Assembly: GCF_014207605.1 (NCBI RefSeq)
Contig: NZ_JACHHI010000005.1
Span: 50,642 to 114,641, forward strand
DNA length: 64,000 nt
Source: Negativicoccus succinicivorans
GTDB lineage: Bacteria; Bacillota; Negativicutes; Veillonellales; Negativicoccaceae
Direction of reading: 5' to 3'
Shown: positions 18,276-27,971 of the stretch, piece by piece
Numbering within the stretch: the stretch's first letter is position 1
How the letters are laid out: every line of letters begins with the position of its first letter
Notes under the pieces: model-generated
Seen by the model: the letters and a program-made list of their open reading frames with translations, nothing else
What the model was told of the DNA's origin: nothing
The model's database searches: none
Position numbers and translations under genes: made by a program

Positions 18276-19367
18276 TCAGCGCAATAATTTTTCTTGCGTT
18301 TTCAGTTTTTCCAGCGCTTTGCGTTCGATTTGCCGGATGCGCTCGCGTGTGACGTCAAAGTATCGTCCGACTTCTTCGAGCGTACGGTGTTTGCCGTCAC
18401 GCAAACCGAAACGCAGATAAATGACTTCGCGTTCGCGTTCCGGTAGCGTATTGAGCGCCGCTTCAATCTGTTCGCGTTGCAATGTTTCCGCCACGGCTTC
18501 TTCCGGCGCCACCGCATCGCGATCTTCAATGAACGAGCCCAAGTGGGAATCTTCCTCTTCCCCAACCGGTTTTTCCAACGAAACCGGTTCCTCCGCAATT
18601 TTTCGGATCTCTCGTACTCGCTCAACCGTTACTTCCATCGCTTCGGCGACTTCTTCAATCGTCGCCTCGCGTCCCTTTTCCTGTCCGATCTGGCGGGTCA
18701 ACCGGTTCATCCGATTGATTGTTTCCACCATATGCACCGGAACACGGATCGTGCGTGCCTGATCGGCGATCGCTCGCGTAATCGCCTGGCGAATCCACCA
18801 GGTCGCATACGTGCTGAATTTAAATCCTTTTGTATAGTCGTACTTTTCCACTGCTCGCAGTAAACCGAGATTGCCTTCCTGGATCAAATCCAAAAACGGC
18901 AAGCCGCGACCGTGGTATTTTTTGGCAATGCTTACAACTAACCGCAGATTGGCATCGGAAAGTTCTTTGCGCGCCATATCGGCATCCGCTTCCAGATCCC
19001 GCTGTTCGCGTCTCGTGAAACCTTCCACCTCGCGACCGGCTTCGATGCGTTGCGCCAGTTCCACTTCTTCGTCGGCCGTCAACAAGTCGACCTGACCGAT
19101 TTCTTTTAAATAGGTTTGCACCGCGTCATCGACTCGACTGCCGGCCGCTTCCGTCGCCTCCGCCTGTGCAGCGGCGGGCGATGTGACCGCGCAGAGGACG
19201 AGTCCCCGCGTGGCCAGCGCAGCGAGCATCTGGTCCCATTTACGATACGAAAAACCTTGCTGCACCGCATACTCTTGCCAAACGCTATACGCAAGGTTAC
19301 CGTGTTTATCCGCGCGTGCCACAAGACTTGCGATGTGTGCCCGATTGCCTTTCTTCGTTGTTTGCAT
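18276..19367 (-). CDS. Second sigma-70 family factor (SigA/RpoD-like, short form)
   Basis: This 363-aa factor has a short N-terminal helical segment (about 8-52), region 1.2 with [19 protein letters not shown], no long insert, and complete regions 2, 3 and 4. Its DNA-binding parts ([21 protein letters not shown], the region 4.2 [14 protein letters not shown]) are nearly the same as in the long sigma next door, so both should read similar promoters. It could be the SigA equivalent with the longer protein as paralogue, or a group 2 alternative factor. AAAGGAGG lies four bases before the ATG. It begins just after dnaG, in the classical dnaG-rpoD position. Confidence 0.9.
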   Translation of the reverse strand: MQTTKKGNRAHIASLVARADKHGNLAYSVWQEYAVQQGFSYRKWDQMLAALATRGLVLCAVTSPAAAQAEATEAAGSRVDDAVQTYLKEIGQVDLLTADEEVELAQRIEAGREVEGFTRREQRDLEADADMARKELSDANLRLVVSIAKKYHGRGLPFLDLIQEGNLGLLRAVEKYDYTKGFKFSTYATWWIRQAITRAIADQARTIRVPVHMVETINRMNRLTRQIGQEKGREATIEEVAEAMEVTVERVREIRKIAEEPVSLEKPVGEEEDSHLGSFIEDRDAVAPEEAVAETLQREQIEAALNTLPEREREVIYLRFGLRDGKHRTLEEVGRYFDVTRERIRQIERKALEKLKTQEKLLR

Positions 19368-19387
19368 GGCGCCTCCTTTACCACTCA

Positions 19388-21163
19388 TCACAGAGAATGG
19401 ATGTTTTGCGAAATTTCTACAACCAATTCCATTTCCCTGCGGAACGCTTCGACATCTCCCGCCTGATTATACCGTTCGGCCGCTTTTCTGTGCGCATTAT
19501 ACGAGCGCACCAGCGTCGCCTTGCGAAGACGTCGGATAAGTAATGCCACGTCAGTGGTTCGTGGCGTCAGCCCATCTATTATAACACCCGAAAGCCGCGC
19601 TTGCTCGTCGGCCGTCAAAGAAATTTCCCGACCGATTTGCGCCGCACTAACAGTATCGTTGGCCGTCGTCTGTAAAAAGGCAAAAATATTTTTCCACAGA
19701 GGATCCGTGAAATCCTCAATCGTCAATTGATCAAGCAAATCTTGGCGTTGCGCCGATCCGCTGAACAGCAGATGGATCGCATTGTCTTCCGCCGGATCGG
19801 GGGTGACGCGCGGTGCCTCGGCCGTTTCCGCCCGATTGCCCGCGGGTGCAATGTACACGTTTTTTGCTTGCGCTTTGGCGATTTTTTGCGCTTCACTGCG
19901 CACGATATTTTCATTCATGCGTAAGCGCGTCGCCAAACGCCGCAGATAACTGTCGATCGTAATGGCATTATCCGTTTGCATGATTTCCGGAACAAATTCC
20001 TGAACGATCATATTTTTGCCGTCGGTACTGGTCGCGTCGTGCGCGGCAATGATTTCATCCAGTCGGTAATCCAATACGTTCTGCGCCATGGCAATGACAT
20101 CTTCCCACGCGTTAGCGCCGTGTTGTTTAATGTATTCATCCGGATCTTTCCCGTCGGGAAGTGTCGCAATACGAAGTTTCAAACCCGTCTCGCGCGCGAT
20201 GGTAATCGCCCGTCGAGTCGCCTCGCGGCCGGCGCGATCCATATCATACGCAACGATCGCTACATCGCAGATGCGGCGCAGCAGTTGCGCCTGACGTTGC
20301 GTGAATGCCGTACCGAGAGAAGCGACTACATTGGTCACTCCCAAATTGTGAACGCCCACGACATCCATGTAACCTTCGACCAGCACCGCTTGTTTTGTCC
20401 TGCGGATCTCTTTGCGAGCCCGCTCCATCGCAAACAATAAGTCGCCTTTATGAAAGATCGGCGATTCCGGTGAATTTAAATACTTCGGCTCGCCCTCTTC
20501 GATGATGCGACCGCCGAAAGCCACCACACGACCTTTATCGTCGCGAATCGGGAACATGCAGCGCCCCCGAAAACGGTCATACGTTTTCCCGTTTTTCGTC
20601 AGGCATAAACCGCTTTTAATCAGATCTTTCTCCCGATAACCGCGTTCGCGAAAATCGCGATACAAGCGATCCCATTGGGGCGGCGCAAAGCCGAGTTTAA
20701 AATCGACAATGGTCTGCGCGGATAAACCGCGTTTCTTAAAATAGTCGATACCCGCAGCGCCCATGCGTGTTTTCGTCAGGCAGTTATGAAAATAGCCAGC
20801 CGCCAAATCGCAGATCTCATATAACCGTTGCCGCTCTTCTTCCCGCTCGCGTTCGGCCGGCGATAAATCCGTTTTGGGAATTTCCAGACCGATCCGTTGC
20901 GCCAGCTTTTCCACGGATTCCGGAAAAGAAATATTTTCTATCTTTTGCACAAATTGAAAAACGTCGCCTCCCGCATGGCAACCGAAACAATAAAAAAATT
21001 CCTTGTCGGGTGAGACGGAAAATGACGGCGTCTTTTCTTCATGAAACGGACAGCACGCCCAGTAATTATTCTGTTTTCGGGTCAGCGGCACGTAGCTTCC
21101 GACAACATCGACGATCGGATTGCCGGCTCGCACCTGCTCAATAAATTCTTTGCTGAATTGCAT
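19388..21163 (-). CDS. dnaG: DNA primase
   Basis: DnaG (591 aa) makes RNA primers for replication. The N-terminal zinc ribbon ([12 protein letters not shown] with [11 protein letters not shown], residues 36-68) is followed by the RNA polymerase domain, the TOPRIM elements VEGYMDVVG and AYDMDRAG, and a C-terminal helicase-interaction domain. The ATG at 21163 has GGAGG four bases upstream; an in-frame extension further upstream has no ribosome site. It heads dnaG-sigma-rpoD, the remnant of the macromolecular synthesis operon. Confidence 0.96.
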   Translation of the reverse strand: MQFSKEFIEQVRAGNPIVDVVGSYVPLTRKQNNYWACCPFHEEKTPSFSVSPDKEFFYCFGCHAGGDVFQFVQKIENISFPESVEKLAQRIGLEIPKTDLSPAEREREEERQRLYEICDLAAGYFHNCLTKTRMGAAGIDYFKKRGLSAQTIVDFKLGFAPPQWDRLYRDFRERGYREKDLIKSGLCLTKNGKTYDRFRGRCMFPIRDDKGRVVAFGGRIIEEGEPKYLNSPESPIFHKGDLLFAMERARKEIRRTKQAVLVEGYMDVVGVHNLGVTNVVASLGTAFTQRQAQLLRRICDVAIVAYDMDRAGREATRRAITIARETGLKLRIATLPDGKDPDEYIKQHGANAWEDVIAMAQNVLDYRLDEIIAAHDATSTDGKNMIVQEFVPEIMQTDNAITIDSYLRRLATRLRMNENIVRSEAQKIAKAQAKNVYIAPAGNRAETAEAPRVTPDPAEDNAIHLLFSGSAQRQDLLDQLTIEDFTDPLWKNIFAFLQTTANDTVSAAQIGREISLTADEQARLSGVIIDGLTPRTTDVALLIRRLRKATLVRSYNAHRKAAERYNQAGDVEAFRREMELVVEISQNIHSL

Positions 21164-21226
21164 AACGCCTCCGTTTCTGATATATGTATTAACCGTGGAG
21201 CGGCAAAATCCTTTTTTTGTCCACGC

Positions 21227-21257
21227 AAAAGCCGTCGTCATGGTGACGACGGCTTTT
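21227..21257 (-). terminator. Terminator of rny
   Basis: AAAAGCCGTCGTCA, loop TGG, TGACGACGGCTTTT: a long perfect stem just after the rny stop and before the dnaG leader. Confidence 0.9.
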
Positions 21258-21259
21258 AT

Positions 21260-22804
21260 TTATTTGGCATAATCGGTCGCCCGGGTTTCCCGGATGACGA
21301 CTACTTTGACCTGCCCCGGATACTTGAGTTCGTTTTCGATGCGCTTGGCAATTTTGTGTACCAGCAACGTGGCTTCGTCCTCATTTATTTTTTCCGGTTT
21401 GACCATAACACGAATTTCGCGACCGGCTTGAATCGCAAAGCAATTTTCCACGCCCTCAAACGATTTGGCGATTTCTTCCAACTTCGTGAGACGTTTCAAA
21501 TAATTTTCCAGCGTTTCGCGACGAGCGCCCGGCCGTGCGGCTGAAATCGCATCTGCTGCCGCTACCAAAACCGCTTCCACAAAGGTCGCTTCCGTATCGC
21601 CGTGATGGGATGCAATCGCATTCACAACAACGTCCGGTTCATGGTACTTCTTGGCAATCTCTACACCCAATTCCACATGCGTGCCTTCCGTTTCCTGATC
21701 GATCGCTTTGCCGATATCATGCAATAAGCCGGCACGACGTGCCATGCCCACATCGGCTCCGATCTCGGCGGCCAGCGTGCCCGCTAACATCGCCACTTCC
21801 ACGGAGTGCTGCAGAACGTTTTGACCATAACTGGTGCGATATTTCAATCGTCCCAATATCTTAATCAGCTCGGGATGTAAATCGTGGATACCGACGTCGA
21901 ATGTCGCCTGTTCACCGGCTTCACGCATCGCTTTATCCACTTCTCGTTTGGCTTTTTCGACGGTTTCTTCAATACGAGCTGGATGAATCCTGCCGTCTTT
22001 AATCAAGTTTTCCAAGGCAATACGCGCGATTTCCCGCCGTATGGAATGGAAACCGGACAGCGTCACCGCTTCTGGAGTATCATCAATGATTAAATCTACA
22101 CCGGTCGCCATCTCCAGCGCTCGAATGTTGCGCCCTTCACGACCGATAATCCGACCCTTCATTTCATCATTCGGTAAGCTTACCACCGAAATCGTAGTTT
22201 CGGCGACCTGATCGGCGGCGTTGCGTTGAATCGCCAGTGAAATCACTTCACGTGCGTTTTTATCCGCTTCCGCTTCGAATTTTGTTTGTAATTCACGAAT
22301 CAAGACCGCTTGATCATGCTTAATTTGCGTCTCCGTTTGCTCCAGCAACAATGCCTTCGCCTGTTCCGCAGTCAAGCCAGAGATTTCTTCCAACTTTTGC
22401 AACTGCTGCGCATACAGGCTGTCTGCCGCGCTTTGCCGTTCTTTTACTTTCGCATCACGGCGCTGCAACGCTTCTTCCTTATGTTCCAGCGAATCCGCAC
22501 GTTTCTCCAAATTTTCTTCTTTTTGCAGTAAACGTCGTTCATACCGTTGTAAATCTGTGCGGCGTTCTTTTTCTTCCTGTTCAAAATCGGTACGCAGACG
22601 ATGCATTTCGTCTTTTGTCTGCAGGACGCTCTCTTTGTACGTGCTGTCAGCATCCCGTCGCGCCTGAGCGACGATGCGGGAAGCTTCCTGCTCGGCACTG
22701 CCGATTTTCGATTCCGCTAAACTGCGTCGTAAAAAATAGCCGCATGCCACGCCGATAATCGCCAAGAGAAGTCCTATCATGAGAGTCTCAACTATGATCT
22801 CCAC
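21260..22804 (-). CDS. rny: Ribonuclease Y
   Basis: RNase Y (514 aa) is the membrane-anchored endoribonuclease that starts mRNA decay in many Firmicutes. The order is: N-terminal membrane helix (about 8-26), long coiled coil (about 35-190), KH domain with [15 protein letters not shown], and HD domain with [13 protein letters not shown] followed by ASHHGD. Length is normal. The start is uncertain: the proposed GTG lies at the end of an AAGGGAGGTGGAG purine run with little spacing, but the N-terminus aligns with family members. It is monocistronic, with its own promoter, palindromic leader and terminator. Confidence 0.94.
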   Translation of the reverse strand: MEIIVETLMIGLLLAIIGVACGYFLRRSLAESKIGSAEQEASRIVAQARRDADSTYKESVLQTKDEMHRLRTDFEQEEKERRTDLQRYERRLLQKEENLEKRADSLEHKEEALQRRDAKVKERQSAADSLYAQQLQKLEEISGLTAEQAKALLLEQTETQIKHDQAVLIRELQTKFEAEADKNAREVISLAIQRNAADQVAETTISVVSLPNDEMKGRIIGREGRNIRALEMATGVDLIIDDTPEAVTLSGFHSIRREIARIALENLIKDGRIHPARIEETVEKAKREVDKAMREAGEQATFDVGIHDLHPELIKILGRLKYRTSYGQNVLQHSVEVAMLAGTLAAEIGADVGMARRAGLLHDIGKAIDQETEGTHVELGVEIAKKYHEPDVVVNAIASHHGDTEATFVEAVLVAAADAISAARPGARRETLENYLKRLTKLEEIAKSFEGVENCFAIQAGREIRVMVKPEKINEDEATLLVHKIAKRIENELKYPGQVKVVVIRETRATDYAK

Positions 22805-22815
22805 CTCCCTTGCGC

Positions 22816-22839
22816 ATAGAAAATCAATTGATTTTCTAT
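22816..22839. repeat. 24-bp perfect palindrome in the rny leader
   Basis: Both 12-base arms match exactly (centre at CAATTG, outer ends ATAGAAAA/TTTTCTAT). It lies between the predicted transcription start and the ribosome site of rny, ending about four bases before AAGGGAGG. It could be a protein operator or, in RNA, a short AU-rich hairpin that affects ribosome access or serves as a cleavage site for feedback by RNase Y. It lacks a GC-rich stem, so it is not a terminator. Confidence 0.75.
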
Positions 22840-22886
22840 ATATTATTTGGTTTTTTATGTTCGTTTCTTACAGATTGCCTTTATTT

Positions 22887-22915
22887 ATTGTAGATTTTTT
22901 TAATAATACTGTCAA
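22887..22915 (-). promoter_or_regulatory. Promoter of rny
   Basis: -35 TTGACA (22910-22915), 17-base spacer, -10 TACAAT (22887-22892). The implied 5' leader is about 75 bases and contains the perfect palindrome. Confidence 0.85.
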
Positions 22916-23037
22916 GTAACGCGCCGTCTTATAAATATCTCCGGCATGGGCAAAAAGCTTTTTAATGCGGATGTTTTGCGCGCCGCTAAAAGCAACGACA
23001 GGAGTAGCAAAAAAATAATTTTCATAAATACGTTTAC
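22916..23037. other. Intergenic DNA between the rny promoter and the recX terminator
   Basis: About 120 bases with no supported gene, RNA or operator. With the rny promoter, leader and palindrome to its left and the recX terminator to its right, it makes up most of the gene-free stretch between rny and recX. Confidence 0.6.
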
Positions 23038-23070
23038 AAAAAATGACTCCCGCAAAAGGAGTCATTTTTT
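23038..23070 (-). terminator. Terminator of the recA-recX unit
   Basis: AAAAAATGACTCC, loop, GGAGTCATTTTTT. It lies about 95 bases past the recX stop; the intervening bases hold nothing recognisable. Confidence 0.88.
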
Positions 23071-23165
23071 ATGATGTTTTTTCTGCTTCATATGAAAAAC
23101 CGATTCCATTCATCGTCACCACTCCGTCTCGAAGTAGGAGCGGCGCTTGTCTTACTGTGACAACA

Positions 23166-23630
23166 TCAATCGTATTTCGAACGCTCGGAGAGCAATAAAT
23201 CCCGTGCATCGAGTTCTTCCAAAACCGCATAAAACGTGCTTTGTCCGTAACCGCGATTGGCAAGGTAGGAGCCGACTTTCCGACGCAATACCGAACCGTT
23301 TTTGGTTAATTTCGCAAGCACAAGAGCAAGGGCCCGTTCCTTTTCTTCCTCTGCGCTCAGCCGCTCCGGCATCTCCAACCCGCGCTCTTTCATTTTGTAG
23401 GCGATATAGCTGTTGCCGTAGACGCCTTCCTCCACAAAGCGACGATACACACGGTTTGCCAGTGCTTCGTCATCAATGAAGCGGTTGTCCTGCAAACGCT
23501 TCATCGCGGCGTCTTTTTCTTCGTCCGTATACCCTTTTGCCGTGAGTTTGCGACGAATCTCCAGCGCGGAATAACTTCGTTTTGAAAGATATGTCAGTGC
23601 CTGATCATAGGCGCGATCTTCATTCGTCAT
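23166..23630 (-). CDS. recX: Regulatory protein RecX
   Basis: RecX (154 aa) is a small helical-repeat protein that binds RecA filaments and limits strand exchange. The sequence begins [28 protein letters not shown], cut here by recognisable pieces such as YLSKRSYS and [16 protein letters not shown], and has the family tandem three-helix modules. It overlaps the end of recA by 11 bases, the usual recA-recX order, suggesting tight co-expression. Confidence 0.92.
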   Translation of the reverse strand: MTNEDRAYDQALTYLSKRSYSALEIRRKLTAKGYTDEEKDAAMKRLQDNRFIDDEALANRVYRRFVEEGVYGNSYIAYKMKERGLEMPERLSAEEEKERALALVLAKLTKNGSVLRRKVGSYLANRGYGQSTFYAVLEELDARDLLLSERSKYD

Positions 23631-24672
23631 TCGCTTCCGTCAGCTCGCCCTCTTCGAAAAGTTCAGGTTCGGCCAACAGCGTATCGCGAATCAATTTATC
23701 GATTTCCTGCGCAATCGCCGGATTTTGTTTCAGATATTCTTTGACATTTTCCTTACCCTGGCCCATACGTTCGCCGTTGTAGGAATACCACGAGCCGCTC
23801 TTTTGGATAATGTCCATGTTCACGCCGATATCAATTAACGTGCCCTCATGCGAAATACCGGAGCCGTACATCATGTCGAATTCCGCTAAACGGAACGGCG
23901 GCGCCACTTTATTTTTAACAATCTTCGCGCGAGTTCGGTTACCGATCACATCGGTCCCCTGTTTAATCGTTTCGCCTTTACGAATATCAATGCGAATGGT
24001 CGCGTAGAACTTCAGCGCACGACCGCCGGTGGTCGTTTCGGGGTTGCCGAACATGATACCGACTTTTTCACGCAACTGGTTGATGAAGATAACGATCGTC
24101 TTGGATTTGCTGATGATGCCGGTCAATTTGCGCAGCGCCTGGCTCATCAGACGAGCCTGCAAACCGACGTGCGAATCGCCCATTTCTCCTTCAATTTCCG
24201 CTTTCGGAACCAGCGCCGCCACCGAGTCGATAACGATAATATCAATCGCGCCGCTGCGCACCAGCATCTCGCAAATTTCCAGTGCCTGTTCACCGGTATC
24301 CGGCTGCGAAATCAAAAGATTCTGTGTGTCGACACCGAGATGGCGCGCGTAAATCGGATCCAGCGCGTGTTCCGCATCGATAAAAGCGGCGATACCGCCC
24401 TGTTTTTGCGCCTGTGCGATCGCATGCAAGGCGATCGTTGTTTTACCGGACGATTCCGGACCGTAGATTTCAATGACACGTCCGCGCGGAAAACCGCCGA
24501 TGCCCAACGCCAAATCCAACGCCAGTGAGCCCGAAGAAACAACTTCCAAATTCATGTTGGAGCCGACATCTCCCAAACGCATGACGGCGCCCGCACCGAA
24601 ATCCCGCTCGATCTGTTTCATCGCGCGTTCCAGTGCTTTTACTTTACCTTCATTCAGGCTATTATTTTCCAT
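23620..24672 (-). CDS. recA: Recombinase RecA
   Basis: RecA (350 aa) forms ATP-dependent filaments on single-stranded DNA for recombination and SOS signalling. Walker A is GPESSGKTT, Walker B is VIDSVAALV, and the NQLREKVG and [12 protein letters not shown] (L2 loop) segments are intact. The ATG at 24672 has GGAGG nine bases upstream; a TTG one codon earlier is an alternative. It overlaps the CinA-like gene upstream and recX downstream. No LexA-type operator is visible, and its transcript probably starts upstream of rimO. Confidence 0.97.
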   Translation of the reverse strand: MENNSLNEGKVKALERAMKQIERDFGAGAVMRLGDVGSNMNLEVVSSGSLALDLALGIGGFPRGRVIEIYGPESSGKTTIALHAIAQAQKQGGIAAFIDAEHALDPIYARHLGVDTQNLLISQPDTGEQALEICEMLVRSGAIDIIVIDSVAALVPKAEIEGEMGDSHVGLQARLMSQALRKLTGIISKSKTIVIFINQLREKVGIMFGNPETTTGGRALKFYATIRIDIRKGETIKQGTDVIGNRTRAKIVKNKVAPPFRLAEFDMMYGSGISHEGTLIDIGVNMDIIQKSGSWYSYNGERMGQGKENVKEYLKQNPAIAQEIDKLIRDTLLAEPELFEEGELTEANDE

Positions 24673-25168
24673 CAATCGTATCCTCCTTCGAATGTGTCTG
24701 TAACCATGTTGTCAATTGTTCCAGTGCGAATCGGACAGCGCTTGCGCGCACTTCCTCACGCGTACCGCTAAACACGCAGCGGTGTACCTTATAATCCGTT
24801 TTGCTGCCACAGGCGATATACACCGTGCCGCAAGGTTCGCTCACCGTGCCGCCGCCCGGCCCCGCATATCCTGTCGTGGCTAAGCCTATATCGGCCGCGG
24901 CGCTGCCCAAAATTCCCATGAGCATTTCCTGCGCTGTTTTTTCGGAAACGGCGGTATACCGCGCGAGTGTTTCGGCGCGCACACCGAGCCACGCTTCTTT
25001 ACGACGCTCCTGATACGCAACTATCGCGCCCTCGAAGTAAGCGGAACTGCCCGCCCGATCCGTCAGCGCGGCCGCGAGCATACCGCCGGTGCAAGACTCT
25101 GCAGTCGCTATGCGTAAACCGCTTTGCAGCAATGCTTCATGCAGCGCTTTCGGCATCAAAGACCGCAT
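24662..25168 (-). CDS. pncC: CinA C-terminal domain protein (nicotinamide-nucleotide amidohydrolase PncC)
   Basis: This 168-aa protein is only the CinA C-terminal domain, as in E. coli PncC, and not the longer Bacillus-type CinA. It has the signature [17 protein letters not shown] at residues 19-35 and the GYAGPGGG motif. PncC-type enzymes convert NMN to nicotinic acid mononucleotide in the pyridine nucleotide cycle. It is adjacent to recA, the classical cinA-recA order, and overlaps it by 11 bases; rimO lies immediately upstream with a one-base overlap. Confidence 0.9.
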   Translation of the reverse strand: MRSLMPKALHEALLQSGLRIATAESCTGGMLAAALTDRAGSSAYFEGAIVAYQERRKEAWLGVRAETLARYTAVSEKTAQEMLMGILGSAAADIGLATTGYAGPGGGTVSEPCGTVYIACGSKTDYKVHRCVFSGTREEVRASAVRFALEQLTTWLQTHSKEDTIDGK

Positions 25169-26511
25169 CAGTAGGCCGGTCCGATCGACTCCGCTACGAC
25201 ATCGTAAGCGTAGCCTGCCATAATTTTTACGGGTACGAAATCACCCGGCAGTAAATCCGGTTCATTTTCCAAATACACTTTACCGTCCACATCCGGCGCC
25301 TGGCTGATCAAACGTCCTTCCGCCGGGGTCCCCGCCGTCGCCGCCGTTTCAATCAGGGCGACCGTTTCCTGACCGACGCTTTCACGATTAAGCTGTTCGG
25401 AAATCGCCGCTTGCATGGACATCAGAATATCGTAACGTTGGCGTTTGATTTCGTCGGGCACCTGCTCCGGCATACGCGCCGCCGGCGTGCCGTTTTCCTG
25501 CGAATAGGGAAATACACCCACGCGATCAAAACGGATTTTTTTCACGAGTTCGCAAAGTTCTTTAAAATCGGCTTCCGTTTCACCGGGAAAACCGACGATA
25601 AACGTCGTACGCAAGGTAATCGGAACGGCCTGCGCGCGCACTTTTTCAAGCAAACTGATAATATCCGCTTTGCGGTCACGACGATTCATGCGCTGCAAAA
25701 TGCGATCGCTGATGTGTTGCAACGGAATGTCGATATATTTGCAGATTTTAGGATTCGTAACGATTTCCTGTAAGAGTTCATCCGTAAAATATTTCGGGTA
25801 TAAATATAAAAGTCGCACCCATTCAATTCCCTCAATCGCCGTCAATTCCCGCAATAATGCGGCAAGAGTCGTCGGATTTTCCAAGTCGCGACCGTAGCTT
25901 GTGGTATCCTGCGCGATGACATTAATTTCACGGACACCCTCCTGCGCCATTTTTCGTACTTCACTGACGATAGATGCTACACTGCGACTGCGAAAACGTC
26001 CGCGCACGTAGGGAATCAGGCAAAACGCGCAGCCGTTGCTGCAGCCCTCCGCCACCTTGACATACGCACTGTAATGCGGAGTGGTACGTTCGCGCGGCAA
26101 AGCGGCCAAATCCGGCAGCGGCGCCCGATCGAAGTAGGCGACATGCGACTTGCCTTCACGTTCAAAACGCTCCACCGCTTCCACAATGCGTTCCCATGAT
26201 TCCGTGCCCAGCAAAATATCAATTTCCGGAATCTCGCGAAACAACTCTTCCTGAAATTGCTGGCTCAAACAGCCGGTGACAACCAGCAGCCGTGCACGGC
26301 CGGTTTTTTTATATTGCGCCGCCTGCAAAATTTCCTGAACGGACTCTTCCTTAGCCGCTTCGATAAACGTGCAGGTATTGACGACGATGACATCCGCCTG
26401 CGCCGGATCCTCCGTCAATTGCCATTGCGCCTTTTGCAACAACCCCATCATCATTTCGGCATCGACTAAATTTTTTGAACAGCCCAGGCTGATCACTGCG
26501 ACTTGTTTCAT
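25168..26511 (-). CDS. rimO: Ribosomal protein S12 methylthiotransferase
   Basis: RimO (447 aa) adds a methylthio group to the conserved Asp of ribosomal protein S12. The order is N-terminal UPF0004 domain with cluster cysteines (LGCSKNLVD, VNTCTF, VTGCLSQ), radical SAM motif CSNGCAFC (CxxxCxxC), and a C-terminal TRAM domain. LGCSKNLVDAE distinguishes RimO from MiaB. It overlaps the upstream solute-binding gene by 4 bases (ATGA). Confidence 0.95.
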   Translation of the reverse strand: MKQVAVISLGCSKNLVDAEMMMGLLQKAQWQLTEDPAQADVIVVNTCTFIEAAKEESVQEILQAAQYKKTGRARLLVVTGCLSQQFQEELFREIPEIDILLGTESWERIVEAVERFEREGKSHVAYFDRAPLPDLAALPRERTTPHYSAYVKVAEGCSNGCAFCLIPYVRGRFRSRSVASIVSEVRKMAQEGVREINVIAQDTTSYGRDLENPTTLAALLRELTAIEGIEWVRLLYLYPKYFTDELLQEIVTNPKICKYIDIPLQHISDRILQRMNRRDRKADIISLLEKVRAQAVPITLRTTFIVGFPGETEADFKELCELVKKIRFDRVGVFPYSQENGTPAARMPEQVPDEIKRQRYDILMSMQAAISEQLNRESVGQETVALIETAATAGTPAEGRLISQAPDVDGKVYLENEPDLLPGDFVPVKIMAGYAYDVVAESIGPAY

Positions 26512-27551
26512 TCAACTTCCTTTCCTGCGAATCGTACTTCCTTCAACCAGGCCGCCAATAACGCTTTGCGTCCGGTCGGCGTATAGGCTTTATGGAGTGG
26601 CCAAAGTTGCAAATCCCGATTTTCGGAATCCACTACCTGCGAATTCGGAAATCCGGTATAGTAAAAATAATAATGCTTGCGATGCAAAGGCGTAAACGCG
26701 TGCCCTTCCATCACCCAATTCAGTAAGGCGCCGACTTCCTGCGCCCGCGGTGTCGATTTAGGAATCCCGACGCCGTATAAGTAGTACGCTGTACCGTCCT
26801 GCGGATAAATCATGGTCAACGGCAAACCCTGCACCATAAATTCGCGTGCGGTAGACGCATCGGCAATGGCCACGTCACTTTTTTGCATCGCCAGCACGCG
26901 TACCGGTGTCGACAAATATTTCGAATACTGTACTACATGTCGATGAATAAAATCCAGTTTGCGGAATGCTTCGGCATGTCCGTATTGTTCTACCATCGAG
27001 TATAAAAGCTCTGCGGAGAGATCCGCCGCTACGAAATCGGTCATCGTAATGCGAACATCATTATGCGCTGTCAAATCCTGCCACGAATGCAACGGTTTTG
27101 ACGTGGAGTGATAGTAATCATTGGTCACGACAAACACGATCGGAATATACCATGTGCCGGTCCACAGTCCGTTTTCATCTTTAAATTGTTGCGCGACGAG
27201 ATCGGTTTGTTCCGATGTGTATGGCTGCAGCAGATCAAAGCGAGCGAGCTCTTGCAGTGTAGCCTGACTCGCCCAGACAAGATCCGGTGCAGGCGTATTT
27301 CCCGGCGATTTCAGATGGGTTATAATCTGCTCCCCGGTCAAAGGTACCAAGGTAAGTTCCACCTGCTGTTCATTGCGATAGACTTCCGCCAAGGTTTGGA
27401 TAATATCCGGCGGCATATCGGAATATACCACCAGCTTCTCCCTGACGGGGACAGCCCCTTCTTCTGACGCATCCTGTGGGGGCAAGTGCGCCGTCGCCAC
27501 AAGCCATAACACGGCAACGACCAACAGCCCTACCGGCAACCATTTCCGCAT
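26508..27551 (-). CDS. Extracellular solute-binding protein, orphan
   Basis: This 347-aa protein has an N-terminal signal or anchor helix (about 5-22) without a lipobox cysteine and then a periplasmic-binding fold of the family 1/AfuA-like type (LVVYSDMPPDIIQTLAEVY, PDLVWASQATL, a central FVVTNDYYH segment). Members usually bind iron, spermidine, sugars or phosphonates for an ABC importer. No permease or ATPase gene lies alongside; instead it is translationally coupled to rimO. The ligand and transporter partner cannot be told. It is the first gene after an extended -10 promoter. Confidence 0.8.
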   Translation of the reverse strand: MRKWLPVGLLVVAVLWLVATAHLPPQDASEEGAVPVREKLVVYSDMPPDIIQTLAEVYRNEQQVELTLVPLTGEQIITHLKSPGNTPAPDLVWASQATLQELARFDLLQPYTSEQTDLVAQQFKDENGLWTGTWYIPIVFVVTNDYYHSTSKPLHSWQDLTAHNDVRITMTDFVAADLSAELLYSMVEQYGHAEAFRKLDFIHRHVVQYSKYLSTPVRVLAMQKSDVAIADASTAREFMVQGLPLTMIYPQDGTAYYLYGVGIPKSTPRAQEVGALLNWVMEGHAFTPLHRKHYYFYYTGFPNSQVVDSENRDLQLWPLHKAYTPTGRKALLAAWLKEVRFAGKEVE

Positions 27552-27568
27552 GTTTTCACCTCGGGTTT

Positions 27569-27577
27569 ATTATACCA
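27569..27577 (-). promoter_or_regulatory. Extended -10 promoter of the SBP-rimO-pncC-recA-recX unit
   Basis: TGGTATAAT on the minus strand, 17 bases before the start codon. The -35 region is weak. No other promoter was seen further downstream. Confidence 0.6.
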
Positions 27578-27616
27578 TAGCCGCCCGCTATGAATTTGCC
27601 CAAAATTGTCGCAAAT

Positions 27617-27652
27617 AAAAAACACATCGGCTTATCAGCCGATGTGTTTTTT
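27617..27652 (-). terminator. Terminator of the alaS-ireB-ruvX-DUF1292 unit
   Basis: AAAAAACACATCGGCT, loop TATC, AGCCGATGTGTTTTTT: a long perfect stem with A/T runs, overlapping the stop of the DUF1292 gene. Confidence 0.93.
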
Positions 27653-27971
27653 ATTCTTCATCTTCCGTTTCGAACATATCGTCGTACAATTTTTGGACCG
27701 CTTCAAATTCATCTTCTTCCGGCGATACATATTCGATCTCGCCATCTGCAGTCGTATACATACGAGCTAAAATCAGATCCGGCTCTTCGTCTTCCGGTGC
27801 ATCATCGTCCGGGATGGACACCAGCACGGCAAATTGCTTGCCGCTGTACGGAATAATAATATCCTGTGCATAGTACTGCTCTTCGCCGTTCGGACCTTCC
27901 ACTTCCACGATGACTACTTCTTCATCATTCTGCAGTTCCTGTTCCGCTTGCATTTCCGGTTGCTTTTCCAT
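27651..27971 (-). CDS. DUF1292 domain protein
   Basis: This is a small, very acidic protein (106 aa) with EEQYYAQDIIIPYSGKQFAVLVSIPDDD in pieces and the family's LILARMY strand. DUF1292 proteins (YrzB in Bacillus) lie immediately after ruvX in Firmicutes and have no established role. The gene overlaps ruvX by 47 bases in another frame, so it is probably translated by coupling. It closes the alaS unit. Confidence 0.85.
   Translation of the reverse strand: MEKQPEMQAEQELQNDEEVVIVEVEGPNGEEQYYAQDIIIPYSGKQFAVLVSIPDDDAPEDEEPDLILARMYTTADGEIEYVSPEEDEFEAVQKLYDDMFETEDEE

Noticed and set aside
22868..23065. 65-codon minus-strand frame between rny and recX
   Set aside because: It starts inside the recX terminator hairpin and has no ribosome site; the rny promoter lies within it.
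23069..23263. 64-codon minus-strand frame at the recX 3' end
   Set aside because: Mostly overlaps recX in another frame and resembles nothing; its tail ends at the terminator.
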